A model generated the notes under the pieces. The model was not told where the DNA came from. It worked only from the letters and a program-made list of their open reading frames with translations, and did no database searches. Made by a program: the position numbers and the translations under genes. A stretch of DNA of 64,000 nt from contig JAHQVT010000003.1 in assembly GCA_019634165.1 (NCBI GenBank), forward strand, positions 62,001 through 126,000. Direction: 5' to 3'. This document shows, in pieces, positions 29,403-38,179 of the stretch. Every line of letters begins with the position of its first letter. Positions within the stretch are counted from its first letter, which is position 1. Origin of the DNA: Rhodospirillales bacterium. Its GTDB lineage: Bacteria > Pseudomonadota > Alphaproteobacteria > Rhodospirillales > Thalassospiraceae.

Positions 29403-29813
29403 TTTAGTCTCTCCATCACATAATGCCCCCCGATGGACATTCCTTTCATTAAAAATCAATTCCCTGTAGTGAACAAGTTCAAATATGTTTTTTATTGTGC
29501 GACGCAATAAATATAATAATTTCAATTACTTAAAGTTATTTAAATTCTCAGTGAAATCAATATGGTCAAAAAATAGACGACGAAAATCAATGCATATTGA
29601 ATATGCAGACTCGTTGAGTCGTGCCGATTCTATCGAAATCGGCGTTTGGGAAATGCATCCCTCAGTTGGATAGGGGCATTGCCAAAGACTGGTCCAAAAG
29701 GATGGGGCGCTGCGGGCACAAAGGTTGACGCAAACGGGGGCACAGAGTTTGGCGCAAAGGATGGCAGTCGTCGGGCAAAGGTGCGTGAAGGGGCTACGCA
29801 TGAAGGGCGGGGA
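29403..29813. promoter_or_regulatory. Upstream region of amt
   Basis: 411 bases; the part next to amt (29440-29600) is markedly AT-rich and should contain its promoter. A partial palindrome ATTGTG-CGA-CGCAAT lies at 29494-29508. I found no sigma-54 signature and no credible gene. The part next to the GlxA gene is GC-richer and unremarkable. Confidence 0.4.
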
Positions 29814-30878
29814 TCAGTCACCGCGGGCTTTGCTGGGAATAACGCCAAAGGCGTCTTTAAAGCTGCGCGAAAAATGGCTGCTGTTGGAAAAGCCGGTGGC
29901 GAATGCGATTTCCGAAATGCTTAAAGCGCTTTGTGTAAGGAGCTTTTTGGCATGATCCAAACGGACCAGTCGGTAGGTTTCAAGGAAGGATTTGCCAAGA
30001 TGCTGGACAAAAAGACGATCAAGCTGGCGGCTTGAAAGGCGGGCGAAGCGGGCCATTTCATCGCGGGATTTGGGATCTTCGATGGTGGTTTCCATCTTTT
30101 CCAGAACCCGAAGCAACCCGGCGTGATGGACGTTATAGCGTTCGGCAAGGGATGCGCGTTGTGATCCGCTTGAAACGCCAACATGGGTATGCAGATACCA
30201 GTCTGATACGCGGGTAGCGAAATCGGACCCCAGATGTTCGGCGATCATGGCATGCATCATATCAAGTGGCGCAACCCCGCCGCCACAGGTGATCCTGTCG
30301 CCATCAATGACAAAACGGGCACGTTGCGGTTCCAAATCGGGAAATGCTTCGATCAAGGCCGGGGCATGTTCCCAATGAATGGTGAATTGTCGTTGGGCAA
30401 GCAACCCGGCTGCAGCCAGAATATATGCCCCACTTGATATGCCGCCCAAGCGAACGCCCCAGCGGGCCAGTTTGCGTAAAGCCGGAAACATCCCCGGTGC
30501 CTGCCATTGAGATGGATGACCACCGGCACAGACAAACAAGCTGTGCAAGCTGGTTGGGGCCTGCGCGATTGGGGTGGTGGGGACCATCGTGCCAGATGAC
30601 GATAATACATTCCCGCCGGATGCCGAATAATTCAGGATTCTATAAATCGACTGCCCGGTAAGAAGGTTGGCAGCACGAAGGGGTTCTATCGCCGAGGCAT
30701 AAGACATCAAGGCAAAGTCAGGCAGCAATAAGAACCCAATGTTCTGGACCGCGGGCAACGCAGCACCGCCGGGATGGGATGGGCCGGTATTTGCCGCTGT
30801 TGTGCGGGGCAATGTTTTGTGGGTTGGCGTCTTGTGGGGTGACGTCTTGTGGATTGGCGTCTGGCTGTTTGATGTCAT
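29814..30878 (-). CDS. GlxA-family AraC-type transcriptional regulator
   Basis: About 354 residues: a polar His/Thr/Pro-rich lead, a DJ-1/PfpI-like domain (about residues 45-210) in which the usual nucleophile position reads GISSGAYILAAAG with Ser rather than Cys, and a C-terminal double helix-turn-helix with ISEIAFATGFSNSSHFSRSF. This is the architecture of GbdR, SouR and CdhR, regulators of glycine betaine, sarcosine and carnitine breakdown. It is divergent from the N-methylglutamate/sarcosine-oxidase-like operon, so it likely activates that operon. The ATG at 30878 is preferred; the upstream frame start lacks a ribosome-binding site. Confidence 0.88.
   Translation of the reverse strand: MTSNSQTPIHKTSPHKTPTHKTLPRTTAANTGPSHPGGAALPAVQNIGFLLLPDFALMSYASAIEPLRAANLLTGQSIYRILNYSASGGNVLSSSGTMVPTTPIAQAPTSLHSLFVCAGGHPSQWQAPGMFPALRKLARWGVRLGGISSGAYILAAAGLLAQRQFTIHWEHAPALIEAFPDLEPQRARFVIDGDRITCGGGVAPLDMMHAMIAEHLGSDFATRVSDWYLHTHVGVSSGSQRASLAERYNVHHAGLLRVLEKMETTIEDPKSRDEMARFARLSSRQLDRLFVQHLGKSFLETYRLVRLDHAKKLLTQSALSISEIAFATGFSNSSHFSRSFKDAFGVIPSKARGD
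30815..30859 (-). repeat. Three 15-base tandem repeats in the regulator N-terminus
   Basis: Imperfect units TTTTGTGGGTTGGCG, TCTTGTGGGGTGACG and TCTTGTGGATTGGCG, in frame, encode the repeated His-Lys-Thr-x-x lead of the GlxA-type protein. They could vary in copy number between strains. Confidence 0.75.
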
Positions 30879-30914
30879 GGCCTGCTGCCTTGTGATGGGA
30901 ATGCGTAAAAACGC

Positions 30915-30951
30915 ATGTCGCAAATTTGTTATTAGATGTCCTTTTTAGACA
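30915..30951. promoter_or_regulatory. Candidate GlxA/AraC operator before mgdA
   Basis: ATGTC occurs twice as a direct repeat exactly 21 bases apart (30915 and 30936), two helical turns as AraC-type proteins prefer. An inverted GACA follows at 30948-30951. It lies about 85-110 bases upstream of the mgdA start. Next to it, ATGCGT-AAAA-ACGCAT (30901-30916) forms a small palindrome. Confidence 0.45.
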
Positions 30952-31024
30952 AGCTGCATTTCAAGGCTGTGTCAAGATCGGTTAGTCCTTCAGGATTTCT
31001 AAACCGGGCAACAGCGAAAGAACC

Positions 31025-32278
31025 ATGATGCGTTATTCAGCCCTGTCATTGCTTGGCAATGCTTTTTCCAAGAACAAGAACTGGAAGCCTGCATGGCGTA
31101 ATCCAGACCCGAAACCCCATTATGATGTGATCATCATTGGCGGTGGCGGGCATGGGCTGGCGACGGCCTATTACCTTTCGAAGGTATTTGGCGTGCGCAA
31201 TGTGGCTGTGCTGGAAAAAGGTTATCTCGGGTCGGGGAATATCGGGCGCAATACGACGATCATTCGGTCGAATTATCTGTTGCAGGGAAATAACCCATTC
31301 TACGAATTTTCCATGAAGCTGTGGGAAGGGCTGGAGCAGGATTTCAATTTCAACGCCATGGTTTCCCAGCGCGGTGTGATCAATCTTTTTCATTCTGATG
31401 CGCAGCGCGATGCCTATACCCGTCGCGGCAATGCCATGCGCCTGCATGGGGTCGATGCCGACCTTTTGGGGCGCGATCAGTTACGTGAAAAACTGCCATT
31501 CCTTGATTATGAAAATGCCCGTTTCCCGATCATGGGCGGTCTGATGCAAAAGCGCGGCGGAACAGTACGCCATGACGCAGTTGCATGGGGATTTGCCCGC
31601 GGTGCGGATCAGCACGGGGTGGATATCATTCAGAATTGCGAAGTCACCGCGATTGACCGTGAGGGTGATCAGGTCACAGGGGTTCAAACCACACGTGGTG
31701 CGATCAAATGCAACAAGATCGGCATGGCCGTTGCCGGGAATTCAAGCCATGTCGCAGGCATGGTCGATATGCGTCTTCCAATTGAAAGCCACGCGCTTCA
31801 GGCCTTTGTATCCGAAGGGTTAAAACCATTCATAGATACCGTGGTGACATTTGGGGCCGGGCATTTTTATGTGTCGCAGTCAGACAAGGGCGGTTTGGTG
31901 TTTGGCGGGGATATTGAGGGATATAATTCCTATGCCCAGCGCGGAAACCTTGCCTGTGTTGAACATGTTGCCGAGGCCGGAATGGCCATGATCCCCGCCC
32001 TTTCACGGGTGCGCATTTTGCGAAGCTGGGGCGGGATCATGGATATGAGCATGGATGGTACGCCGATCATGGATCGCACCCATCTTGGCAATCTCTATTT
32101 CAATGGCGGTTGGTGCTATGGCGGGTTCAAGGCAACCCCTGCATCTGGTTATTGCTTTGCCCATTTGTTGGCAAAGGATGAACCGCATGAAACCGCGACC
32201 GAATTCCGGATGGACCGGTTCGCGCGTGGATACCTTCTGGACGAAAAGGGCGTTGGTGCCCAAGCGAACCTGCACTGA
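31025..32278 (+). CDS. mgdA: N-methylglutamate dehydrogenase / sarcosine oxidase beta-like subunit
   Basis: A 417-residue flavoprotein of the DAO/SoxB family with dinucleotide motif IIIGGGGHGLATAYYLSK at about residues 36-53. The C-terminal region has WGGIMDMSMDGTPIMDRT and the NGGWCYGGFKATPASG segment typical of heterotetrameric sarcosine oxidase beta chains. It carries the amine-oxidising flavin. The operon order SoxB-D-A-G equals that of mgdABCD. Because gmaS and mgsABC are nearby and no glycine betaine genes are seen, N-methylglutamate is the favoured substrate; sarcosine remains possible, and the divergent GbdR-like regulator leaves the question open. Confidence 0.85.
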   Translation: MMRYSALSLLGNAFSKNKNWKPAWRNPDPKPHYDVIIIGGGGHGLATAYYLSKVFGVRNVAVLEKGYLGSGNIGRNTTIIRSNYLLQGNNPFYEFSMKLWEGLEQDFNFNAMVSQRGVINLFHSDAQRDAYTRRGNAMRLHGVDADLLGRDQLREKLPFLDYENARFPIMGGLMQKRGGTVRHDAVAWGFARGADQHGVDIIQNCEVTAIDREGDQVTGVQTTRGAIKCNKIGMAVAGNSSHVAGMVDMRLPIESHALQAFVSEGLKPFIDTVVTFGAGHFYVSQSDKGGLVFGGDIEGYNSYAQRGNLACVEHVAEAGMAMIPALSRVRILRSWGGIMDMSMDGTPIMDRTHLGNLYFNGGWCYGGFKATPASGYCFAHLLAKDEPHETATEFRMDRFARGYLLDEKGVGAQANLH

Positions 32279-32302
32279 TTAAGTCGCATAAGGAATTTGG
32301 AA

Positions 32303-32581
32303 ATGAGCAGTCTTGTCAAATGTCCCCATTGTGGCCTTCGCCCCCGCGAGGAATTTGCAATCCGCGGCGAAGTCGCAACCCCGCGCCCCAAGGCGGGGGC
32401 GGATGAAAGTGCATGGTTTGATCATGTTTATCTGCGCGATAATCCGCGCGGTGAGCACCGCGAATATTGGCACCATGCCGGGGGATGTCGCCGGTGGCTG
32501 GTGTTAAGCCGCAATACAGTGACCCACGATATTAGTGACGTTGTTGATGCCAGCACGTTGAAGGTTGGAGGCGACGCATGA
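32303..32581 (+). CDS. mgdB: N-methylglutamate dehydrogenase / sarcosine oxidase delta-like subunit
   Basis: A 92-residue SoxD-like protein. CPHCG near the N-terminus and WHHAGGCRRWL near residue 55-65 supply the Cys, Cys, His and Cys that hold zinc in sarcosine oxidase delta subunits. It is structural. The ATG at 32303 is used; a TTG two codons earlier is in frame, and AAGGA lies about ten bases upstream. Its stop overlaps the next start by four bases, so it is coupled to the alpha-like subunit. Confidence 0.87.
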   Translation: MSSLVKCPHCGLRPREEFAIRGEVATPRPKAGADESAWFDHVYLRDNPRGEHREYWHHAGGCRRWLVLSRNTVTHDISDVVDASTLKVGGDA

Positions 32582-35553
32582 CCAGTTTCCGGATTGAGGG
32601 CGGTACGCTGATTGACCGCAATGATGTGCGCAGCTTTACATTTAATGGCACAAAACTTAGCGGTTTTGCCGGTGATACTGTTGCGTCGGCCTTGTTGGCC
32701 AATGGCAAACAGGTGGTCGGGCGCAGTTTTAAATATCATCGTCCGCGCGGCATTCTGAGTGCAGGGGCGGCAGAACCCAATGCACTTTTGACCATCGGTC
32801 GCGATGGCCGACGTGATCCCAATACCCGTGCGACCATCGCCGAGCTGTTTGACGGGCTTGAAGCCAGATCACAGAATTGCTGGCCGAATGTTGATTTTGA
32901 TGTTGGGGCGGTGAACGGATTGCTGGGCCCGTTTTTAGGGGCAGGGTTCTATTACAAAACATTCATGTGGCCAGCGGCCTTTTGGGAAAAGGTCTATGAG
33001 CCGATTATTCGCAAGGCAGCCGGTCTTGGTCGGGCAGGCTATGACCCCGATCCGGCTTATTATGAAAAATGCTGGGCACATTGCGATGTGTTGGTGATTG
33101 GGGCTGGGCCGTCGGGATTGGCCGCCGCATTGACCGCAGGGCGATCAGGCGCGCGGGTTATTATTGCCGATGAAGGCGGGCAGTTGGGCGGTGGGATTTT
33201 GGCCGAAGGTGGCATGATCGGGGATAAGCCCGCAGATGCGACATTGGCCGATATTGTTGGCGAGCTGCATGCATTGCCGAATGTCGAGATTAAGACCCGC
33301 ACGACGATCTTTGGCGCCTATGACGATCAGGTTTTTGGCGCGGTTGAACGGGTGCAAAAACATCTGCCGGAAAGTGCGATTAATCCAGACCGGGCGATGG
33401 AACGGCTTTGGCGAATTGTTGCCAAACACACCATTCTGGCAACCGGTGCAGAAGAACGCCCGATTGTGTTTGGTGGTAATGATCGACCCGGTGTGATGAT
33501 GGCCGGTGCCATGCGGACGTATCTGAACGCATTTGGCGTTGCACCGGGAAAGCGCGTTGCGTTGTTTGCCAATAACAATCAGGCCTATCAGACCGCGATT
33601 GATCTTGAAGCCCGTGGGATTGAGGTTGCAGCGATCATTGATCCGCGCACTTGCCCCAATACGCGATATCAAGGTAAGGCGCGTCATATTGCCGGGGCGA
33701 TGGTGCGCGATACAGATGGGCGCAAAGGCATTAAATCCATCACGGTTCGCCATGATGACGGGCGTGACGAGGTGATTAATGTTGATGCCCTTGCGGTGTC
33801 AGGTGGTTATAGCCCGATTGTGCATCTGGCCTGCCATCGTGGGGCAAAACCTGTTTGGTCGGATCAGCATGCCGGGTTCATGCCACCTGAAACGTCTGAT
33901 GGCATGACGCCTGCGGGTGCTGTTGCTGGAAACGTCGGGATAGCTTCTTGCTTTGATGCGGGGGCAAAGGCGGCTGTGGCGGCGTTGGATGCACTTGGTT
34001 TTTCAGCGCAGCCTGCAAATCTTTTGGGTTCGGATAAGTCAGATGATATTCGCCAGGACATCGTTGCCCTTTGGTCGGTGCCATCATCGATGGGCAAGGC
34101 ATTTGTTGATTATCAGAACGATGTGACGGCAGGTGACATTAACCTTGCGATGCGCGAGGGGTATGATCATGTCGAGCTTGCCAAACGCTATACCACCAAT
34201 GGCATGGCGACCGATCAGGGCAAAACATCGAATGTAAACGCGATTGGTATTCTGGCCGAGAACAAAGGTGTTTCCCCCGGCGAGATCGGGACAACGACCT
34301 TTCGCCCGTTTTATACGCCGGTTTCATTTGGCGCGCTGGTCGGGGCATCCAAAGGGTTTGAATTCCAGCCTGTGCGTAAATCGCCGCTGCATGGCTGGGC
34401 GGTGCGCAATGGGGCAAAGTTTGTCGAAACCGGGCTTTGGTATCGGTCAAGCTGGTTCCCGAAAGACGGGGAAACGTTCTGGCGCGATAGCGTTGACCGC
34501 GAAGTTTTGAACGTTCGATCCAATGTCGGCATTTGTGATGTATCGACCCTTGGCAAGATCGAGATTTTTGGCGCGGATGCGGCGGAATTCCTGAACCGGG
34601 TTTATTGCAACGCCTTTTTGAAATTGCCGGTGGGCAAGGCGCGTTATGGCATCATGCTGCGCGAAGATGGTTTGGTCTATGACGATGGGACGACAAGCTG
34701 CTTGGCGGAAAATCATTACTTCATGACGACGACAACCGCCCTTGCCGCAGGCGTTTTGACCCATCTGGAATTTTGTGCGCAGGTCTTGTGGCCTGATCTT
34801 GATGTGCGCATGGCATCTGCCACCGATCAGTGGGCGCAAATGGCGATTGCCGGGCCGAAAACGCGCGATGTGCTGTCTCAGATCATTGATGACGATATTT
34901 CCAATGAAGCCTTCCCGTTCTTGGCCGCACGTGAAGTATCGATGTTTGGCGGGCGGCTTAAGGGCCGGTTGTTCCGTATTTCATTTTCTGGCGAGTTGGC
35001 CTTTGAGATCGCAGTCCCGGCAGGGTATGGCGAAAGTGTTGCCGATGCGATCATGGCTGCTGGCAAGGAACATGGTATTGCACCTTATGGCACAGAGGCC
35101 CTTGGCGTGATGCGTATTGAAAAGGGCCATGTCACCCATGCCGAAATTAATGGCACAGTTACCCCCGCCGATCTTGGGATGGGGCGGATGGTGTCGGTTA
35201 AAAAGGATGACTTTATCGGGCAGGTGATGAATTTACGCGAAGGGTTGGTTGATCCGTCCCGTCCAGCCTTGGTCGGGATTAAGCCAAAATCACCGTCTGA
35301 TAAATTTGCCACCGGATCGCATATTTTAAATGTTGGCGATGAGGTGAGCCTTGAGAATGATCAGGGCTATGTCACATCGATGTGCCATTCCCCCAATCTT
35401 GGCCATGCGATTGGTCTGGCCTTGGTCAAAGGGGGGCCGGAGCGATATGGCGAGGAGGTCGTCATTTGGAATGGGCTGGCCGGATCGGCTGTCGCCGGCA
35501 TCATTTGCAATCCCGCCTTTGTCGATCCAGAGAATGAGAAACTCCATGCGTGA
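32578..35553 (+). CDS. mgdC: N-methylglutamate dehydrogenase / sarcosine oxidase alpha-like subunit
   Basis: A 991-residue protein in the order of SoxA: N-terminal ferredoxin-like fold (residues 1-100), a nucleotide-binding domain with VIGAGPSGLAAALTAGRSGA near residue 178, a middle domain with a second dinucleotide motif, and a C-terminal GcvT-like tetrahydrofolate-binding half from about residue 610. In the tetrameric enzyme this half takes the oxidised methyl group onto tetrahydrofolate. It overlaps mgdB by four and mgdD by eight bases, so all subunits are made from one coupled message. Whether the true substrate is N-methylglutamate or sarcosine cannot be settled by motif reading. Confidence 0.87.
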   Translation: MTSFRIEGGTLIDRNDVRSFTFNGTKLSGFAGDTVASALLANGKQVVGRSFKYHRPRGILSAGAAEPNALLTIGRDGRRDPNTRATIAELFDGLEARSQNCWPNVDFDVGAVNGLLGPFLGAGFYYKTFMWPAAFWEKVYEPIIRKAAGLGRAGYDPDPAYYEKCWAHCDVLVIGAGPSGLAAALTAGRSGARVIIADEGGQLGGGILAEGGMIGDKPADATLADIVGELHALPNVEIKTRTTIFGAYDDQVFGAVERVQKHLPESAINPDRAMERLWRIVAKHTILATGAEERPIVFGGNDRPGVMMAGAMRTYLNAFGVAPGKRVALFANNNQAYQTAIDLEARGIEVAAIIDPRTCPNTRYQGKARHIAGAMVRDTDGRKGIKSITVRHDDGRDEVINVDALAVSGGYSPIVHLACHRGAKPVWSDQHAGFMPPETSDGMTPAGAVAGNVGIASCFDAGAKAAVAALDALGFSAQPANLLGSDKSDDIRQDIVALWSVPSSMGKAFVDYQNDVTAGDINLAMREGYDHVELAKRYTTNGMATDQGKTSNVNAIGILAENKGVSPGEIGTTTFRPFYTPVSFGALVGASKGFEFQPVRKSPLHGWAVRNGAKFVETGLWYRSSWFPKDGETFWRDSVDREVLNVRSNVGICDVSTLGKIEIFGADAAEFLNRVYCNAFLKLPVGKARYGIMLREDGLVYDDGTTSCLAENHYFMTTTTALAAGVLTHLEFCAQVLWPDLDVRMASATDQWAQMAIAGPKTRDVLSQIIDDDISNEAFPFLAAREVSMFGGRLKGRLFRISFSGELAFEIAVPAGYGESVADAIMAAGKEHGIAPYGTEALGVMRIEKGHVTHAEINGTVTPADLGMGRMVSVKKDDFIGQVMNLREGLVDPSRPALVGIKPKSPSDKFATGSHILNVGDEVSLENDQGYVTSMCHSPNLGHAIGLALVKGGPERYGEEVVIWNGLAGSAVAGIICNPAFVDPENEKLHA

Positions 35554-36088
35554 TTTTCCGCTTAATATCGTATCGCCATTTCCCGCCAAACCCGCGGCCA
35601 ATGGTCATGCCGCGGTGCATATCGCGCCAATTGGGGATGGGTTTGTTTTCCATGTCTTGGGTAATGCAGGGGCAACAGAAGGCAGCTTGAAAAAGCTTAT
35701 CAACGATATTGCCCCGGAATTGGGCGGGGCGCTTTGCAGCCCGTCACCCCATCAATGGTTCTGGATCGGGTCTTGTGAGGTGTCACAAGACCGATTTGCG
35801 GAAATTTTGGCAAAACTGCCAGACGGGTTTGCGATGACTGATCAAACTCATGGGCGTGTGCGCATGGCGGTTTCGGGGGTTAAGGTCCGTGATGTGTTGG
35901 CAAAGGGCACTATGATTGATCTTGCGCCCGATGTTTTTGCGGTTGGCCAATCTGCCATGACCCAGATCGGGCAAATTGGCGCCATGATCACGCGCACCGA
36001 TGATGATTGTTTTGAAATCATGGTGCTGCGCAGCTTTGCGGTTAGCCTGTGGGATGAGCTTCATCATATGGCGGCAGAGTTCAAATAA
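35546..36088 (+). CDS. mgdD: N-methylglutamate dehydrogenase / sarcosine oxidase gamma-like subunit
   Basis: A 180-residue SoxG-like protein, itself related to the GcvT fold, with SPHQWFWIGS and RVRMAVSGVKVRDVLAKG as recognisable segments. It is the last subunit of the four-gene series. The ATG at 35546 overlaps the mgdC stop by eight bases; a much longer frame starting inside mgdC is a shadow. Its last segment (ITRTDDDCFEIMVLRSFAVSLWD) matches the family's typical C-terminus. Confidence 0.85.
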   Translation: MRDFPLNIVSPFPAKPAANGHAAVHIAPIGDGFVFHVLGNAGATEGSLKKLINDIAPELGGALCSPSPHQWFWIGSCEVSQDRFAEILAKLPDGFAMTDQTHGRVRMAVSGVKVRDVLAKGTMIDLAPDVFAVGQSAMTQIGQIGAMITRTDDDCFEIMVLRSFAVSLWDELHHMAAEFK

Positions 36089-36107
36089 CGTGTGCTGATC
36101 ATTGGGG

Positions 36108-36130
36108 GCGCATTTAGGTTTGCGCTTTTA
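36108..36130 (+). terminator. Weak terminator after mgdD
   Basis: GCGCA (36108-36112) and TGCGC (36121-36125) form a short stem followed by TTTTA, about 20 bases after mgdD. A second T-run follows at about 36139. Confidence 0.4.
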
Positions 36131-36234
36131 AAGCCTGTTTTTTTCAATCTGTTTTTTGATTCTGGAACCTTGTGATGTCACAATCGGGGAATAACTGATT
36201 GGGCATAAAGATCAAAACACGGAGGATATTTGCG

Positions 36235-36927
36235 ATGACCAAGCTGAATGTGACCACCCCGGACGGTTCGTTTGATGCCTATGTGGCGATGCCAGATATT
36301 CTTCCGGCGCCGGTTGTTGTGGTTGTTCAGGAAATTTTTGGTGTTAACGCGGTGATGCGCGGCATTGCCGATGATTATGCCAAGCAAGGCTATATTGCAG
36401 TTTGTCCTGATCTGTTTTGGCGGATTGAGCCGGGCATCGACATTACCGATCAGTCCGAAGCCGAATGGAAACAGGCATTTGGCTATTATCAGGCGTTTAA
36501 TGTTGATAAGGGCGTTGAAGATATTGCCGCCACCATGAAGGCCGCGCGTGGCATGGATGGTGCCAATGGCAAAGTTGGTGTGGTTGGGTTCTGCCTTGGT
36601 GGGTTGTTAACGTTCCTGTCGGCAACGCGGACCGATGGCGATGCCTTTGCCGCCTATTACGGTGGGGGAATGAATAATTATATGGCTGAGGCCGATAACA
36701 TCAAAAACCCGCTGATTGTCCATCTGGCAGGCAAAGATGAATATATCCCGGCGGAGGCACAGGCCGTGATCAAGGATGCGCTTGGTGATCATCCTTTGAC
36801 CGAACTTCATTTTTATCCCGACCGCGACCATGCCTTTGCGCGCAAGGGCGGGGCGCATTACGATGAAGGTGATGCGGAAACAGCTAATGAGCGCACAGCA
36901 GAATTTTTTGACGCCAATCTGGTGTGA
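36235..36927 (+). CDS. Dienelactone hydrolase family protein
   Basis: A 230-residue alpha/beta hydrolase of the dienelactone hydrolase family. The nucleophile is the Cys in VGFCLGG, Glu of VQEIFG matches the Glu that tunes it, and Asp and His of the triad appear in LAGKDEY and PDRDHAFARKGG. It has GGAGG about ten bases before the chosen ATG. The Cys nucleophile favours a genuine dienelactone-hydrolase-type carboxymethylenebutenolidase over a Ser esterase. No aromatic ring-cleavage genes are adjacent, so its substrate is unknown. It follows the mgd operon with a 146-base gap and is probably an independent unit. Confidence 0.85.
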   Translation: MTKLNVTTPDGSFDAYVAMPDILPAPVVVVVQEIFGVNAVMRGIADDYAKQGYIAVCPDLFWRIEPGIDITDQSEAEWKQAFGYYQAFNVDKGVEDIAATMKAARGMDGANGKVGVVGFCLGGLLTFLSATRTDGDAFAAYYGGGMNNYMAEADNIKNPLIVHLAGKDEYIPAEAQAVIKDALGDHPLTELHFYPDRDHAFARKGGAHYDEGDAETANERTAEFFDANLV

Positions 36928-36950
36928 TCATAGTTTTTGGCTAAATGACA

Positions 36951-36980
36951 AAGGGTTGCGAATTTCGCAGCCCTTTTTTA
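36951..36980 (+). terminator. Rho-independent terminator after the hydrolase gene
   Basis: AAGGGTTGCG (36951-36960) pairs with CGCAGCCCTT (36966-36975) with one G-T pair, followed by TTTT. It also separates the convergent argE gene. Confidence 0.82.
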
Positions 36981-37000
36981 ATGGCCGCAAGGCTGTAAAA

Positions 37001-38179
37001 TTACTTCGCCAGCACGCCAATCAGCTTATCAAGAAACAGCTCGCAGCGACCAAGCTGATCCATCTCGATGAACTCATCGGGCTTATGGGCCTGTTCGATA
37101 TTGCCCGGTCCGCAGACGACCGTGGGGATATCGCCCAACGCGGAAAAGACACCGGCTTCTGTGCCAAAGCTGACCTTGCCGGTGGTGTTGGCCCCGGTCA
37201 GGGCCATGACCAGTTTGGTGACTTCTTCATCATCGCCGGTCGCAAGGCCGGGCATATCGGAAATGACTTCGATCTCTACCCCGACATCATCATAGGTTTC
37301 GCGCATTTCGGGGATCAGCGTCGTGTCGAGATAATCAAAAATCTGTGCTTTTAGCGCGTCGCGGTCATCATTGGGCAGATTGCGAAATTCAAAATCAACA
37401 AAGCAGTTCTGCGGAATGATATTAAGCTGTGTTCCACCCTTGATCACGCCGGTATGGAATGTGGTGTGATTGGGCACAAAATCATTGTCATGTGGGCCGT
37501 GATCGCGGCATTTGCGGCCAAGCTTGCGCAGGAACACAACAAACTCTGATGCAAATTCAACAGCGTTAACACCTTCGCCCGGAAGGGATGAATGCCCGGA
37601 ACGGCCGGTAAAGTGCGCACGGGCGGAATATTTGCCTTTGTGCTGGGTGATGACCTTCATCTCGGTCGGTTCACCGACAATGCACATGGCCGGTTTGTTC
37701 GGCAGATTATTGATCGCCTCAACCAGACTTGGCACGCCGAGGCAGCCGACTTCTTCGTCATAGGTAAAGGCCAGATGGATCGGTACGCGAAGATCAGCGT
37801 TTTTAAAGGCGTGGGCCTTGGCGAGAAGGCATGCGAGAAAACCCTTCATGTCGCACGATCCGCGGCCGTAAAGCTTGTCGTCGCGGATATCGACGGTATA
37901 GGGATCAGACGCCCAGTTTTGCCCTTCGGTCGGGACCACATCGCTGTGACCTGACAAGATCACGCCACCATCTACCGCCGGACCGATGGAGGCATAGAGA
38001 TTGGCCTTGGTGTTGCTTTCATCGCGGACAACAAGTGTCTCATAGCCAAGTTCTTCTAAGAATGCTTTGACCTCGTCGATCAGGGCCATGTTTGGCGTCA
38101 TGCTGACCGATGGGTGGGCAATGAGTTTCGCGCACCATTCAATGGTGGATTTCGACGGTGAAAGTGCGGCGGAGGTCAT
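37001..38179 (-). CDS. argE: Acetylornithine deacetylase
   Basis: 392 residues of the M20 metallopeptidase family, ArgE subgroup. Zinc-binding motifs are [21 protein letters not shown] and [10 protein letters not shown] (the catalytic Glu pair); the C-terminal His lies in [15 protein letters not shown]. It removes the acetyl group from N-acetylornithine in arginine synthesis, or acts on a related acyl-amino acid. The start overlaps the NAD kinase stop by four bases on the same strand, an unusual pairing. A link to glutamate handling in the neighbouring island is possible but speculative. Confidence 0.85.
   Translation of the reverse strand: MTSAALSPSKSTIEWCAKLIAHPSVSMTPNMALIDEVKAFLEELGYETLVVRDESNTKANLYASIGPAVDGGVILSGHSDVVPTEGQNWASDPYTVDIRDDKLYGRGSCDMKGFLACLLAKAHAFKNADLRVPIHLAFTYDEEVGCLGVPSLVEAINNLPNKPAMCIVGEPTEMKVITQHKGKYSARAHFTGRSGHSSLPGEGVNAVEFASEFVVFLRKLGRKCRDHGPHDNDFVPNHTTFHTGVIKGGTQLNIIPQNCFVDFEFRNLPNDDRDALKAQIFDYLDTTLIPEMRETYDDVGVEIEVISDMPGLATGDDEEVTKLVMALTGANTTGKVSFGTEAGVFSALGDIPTVVCGPGNIEQAHKPDEFIEMDQLGRCELFLDKLIGVLAK

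Noticed and set aside
29403-29560. Sigma-54 promoter for amt
   Set aside because: Nitrogen-regulated amt genes often have one, but no GG-N10-GC with the right flanks could be found.
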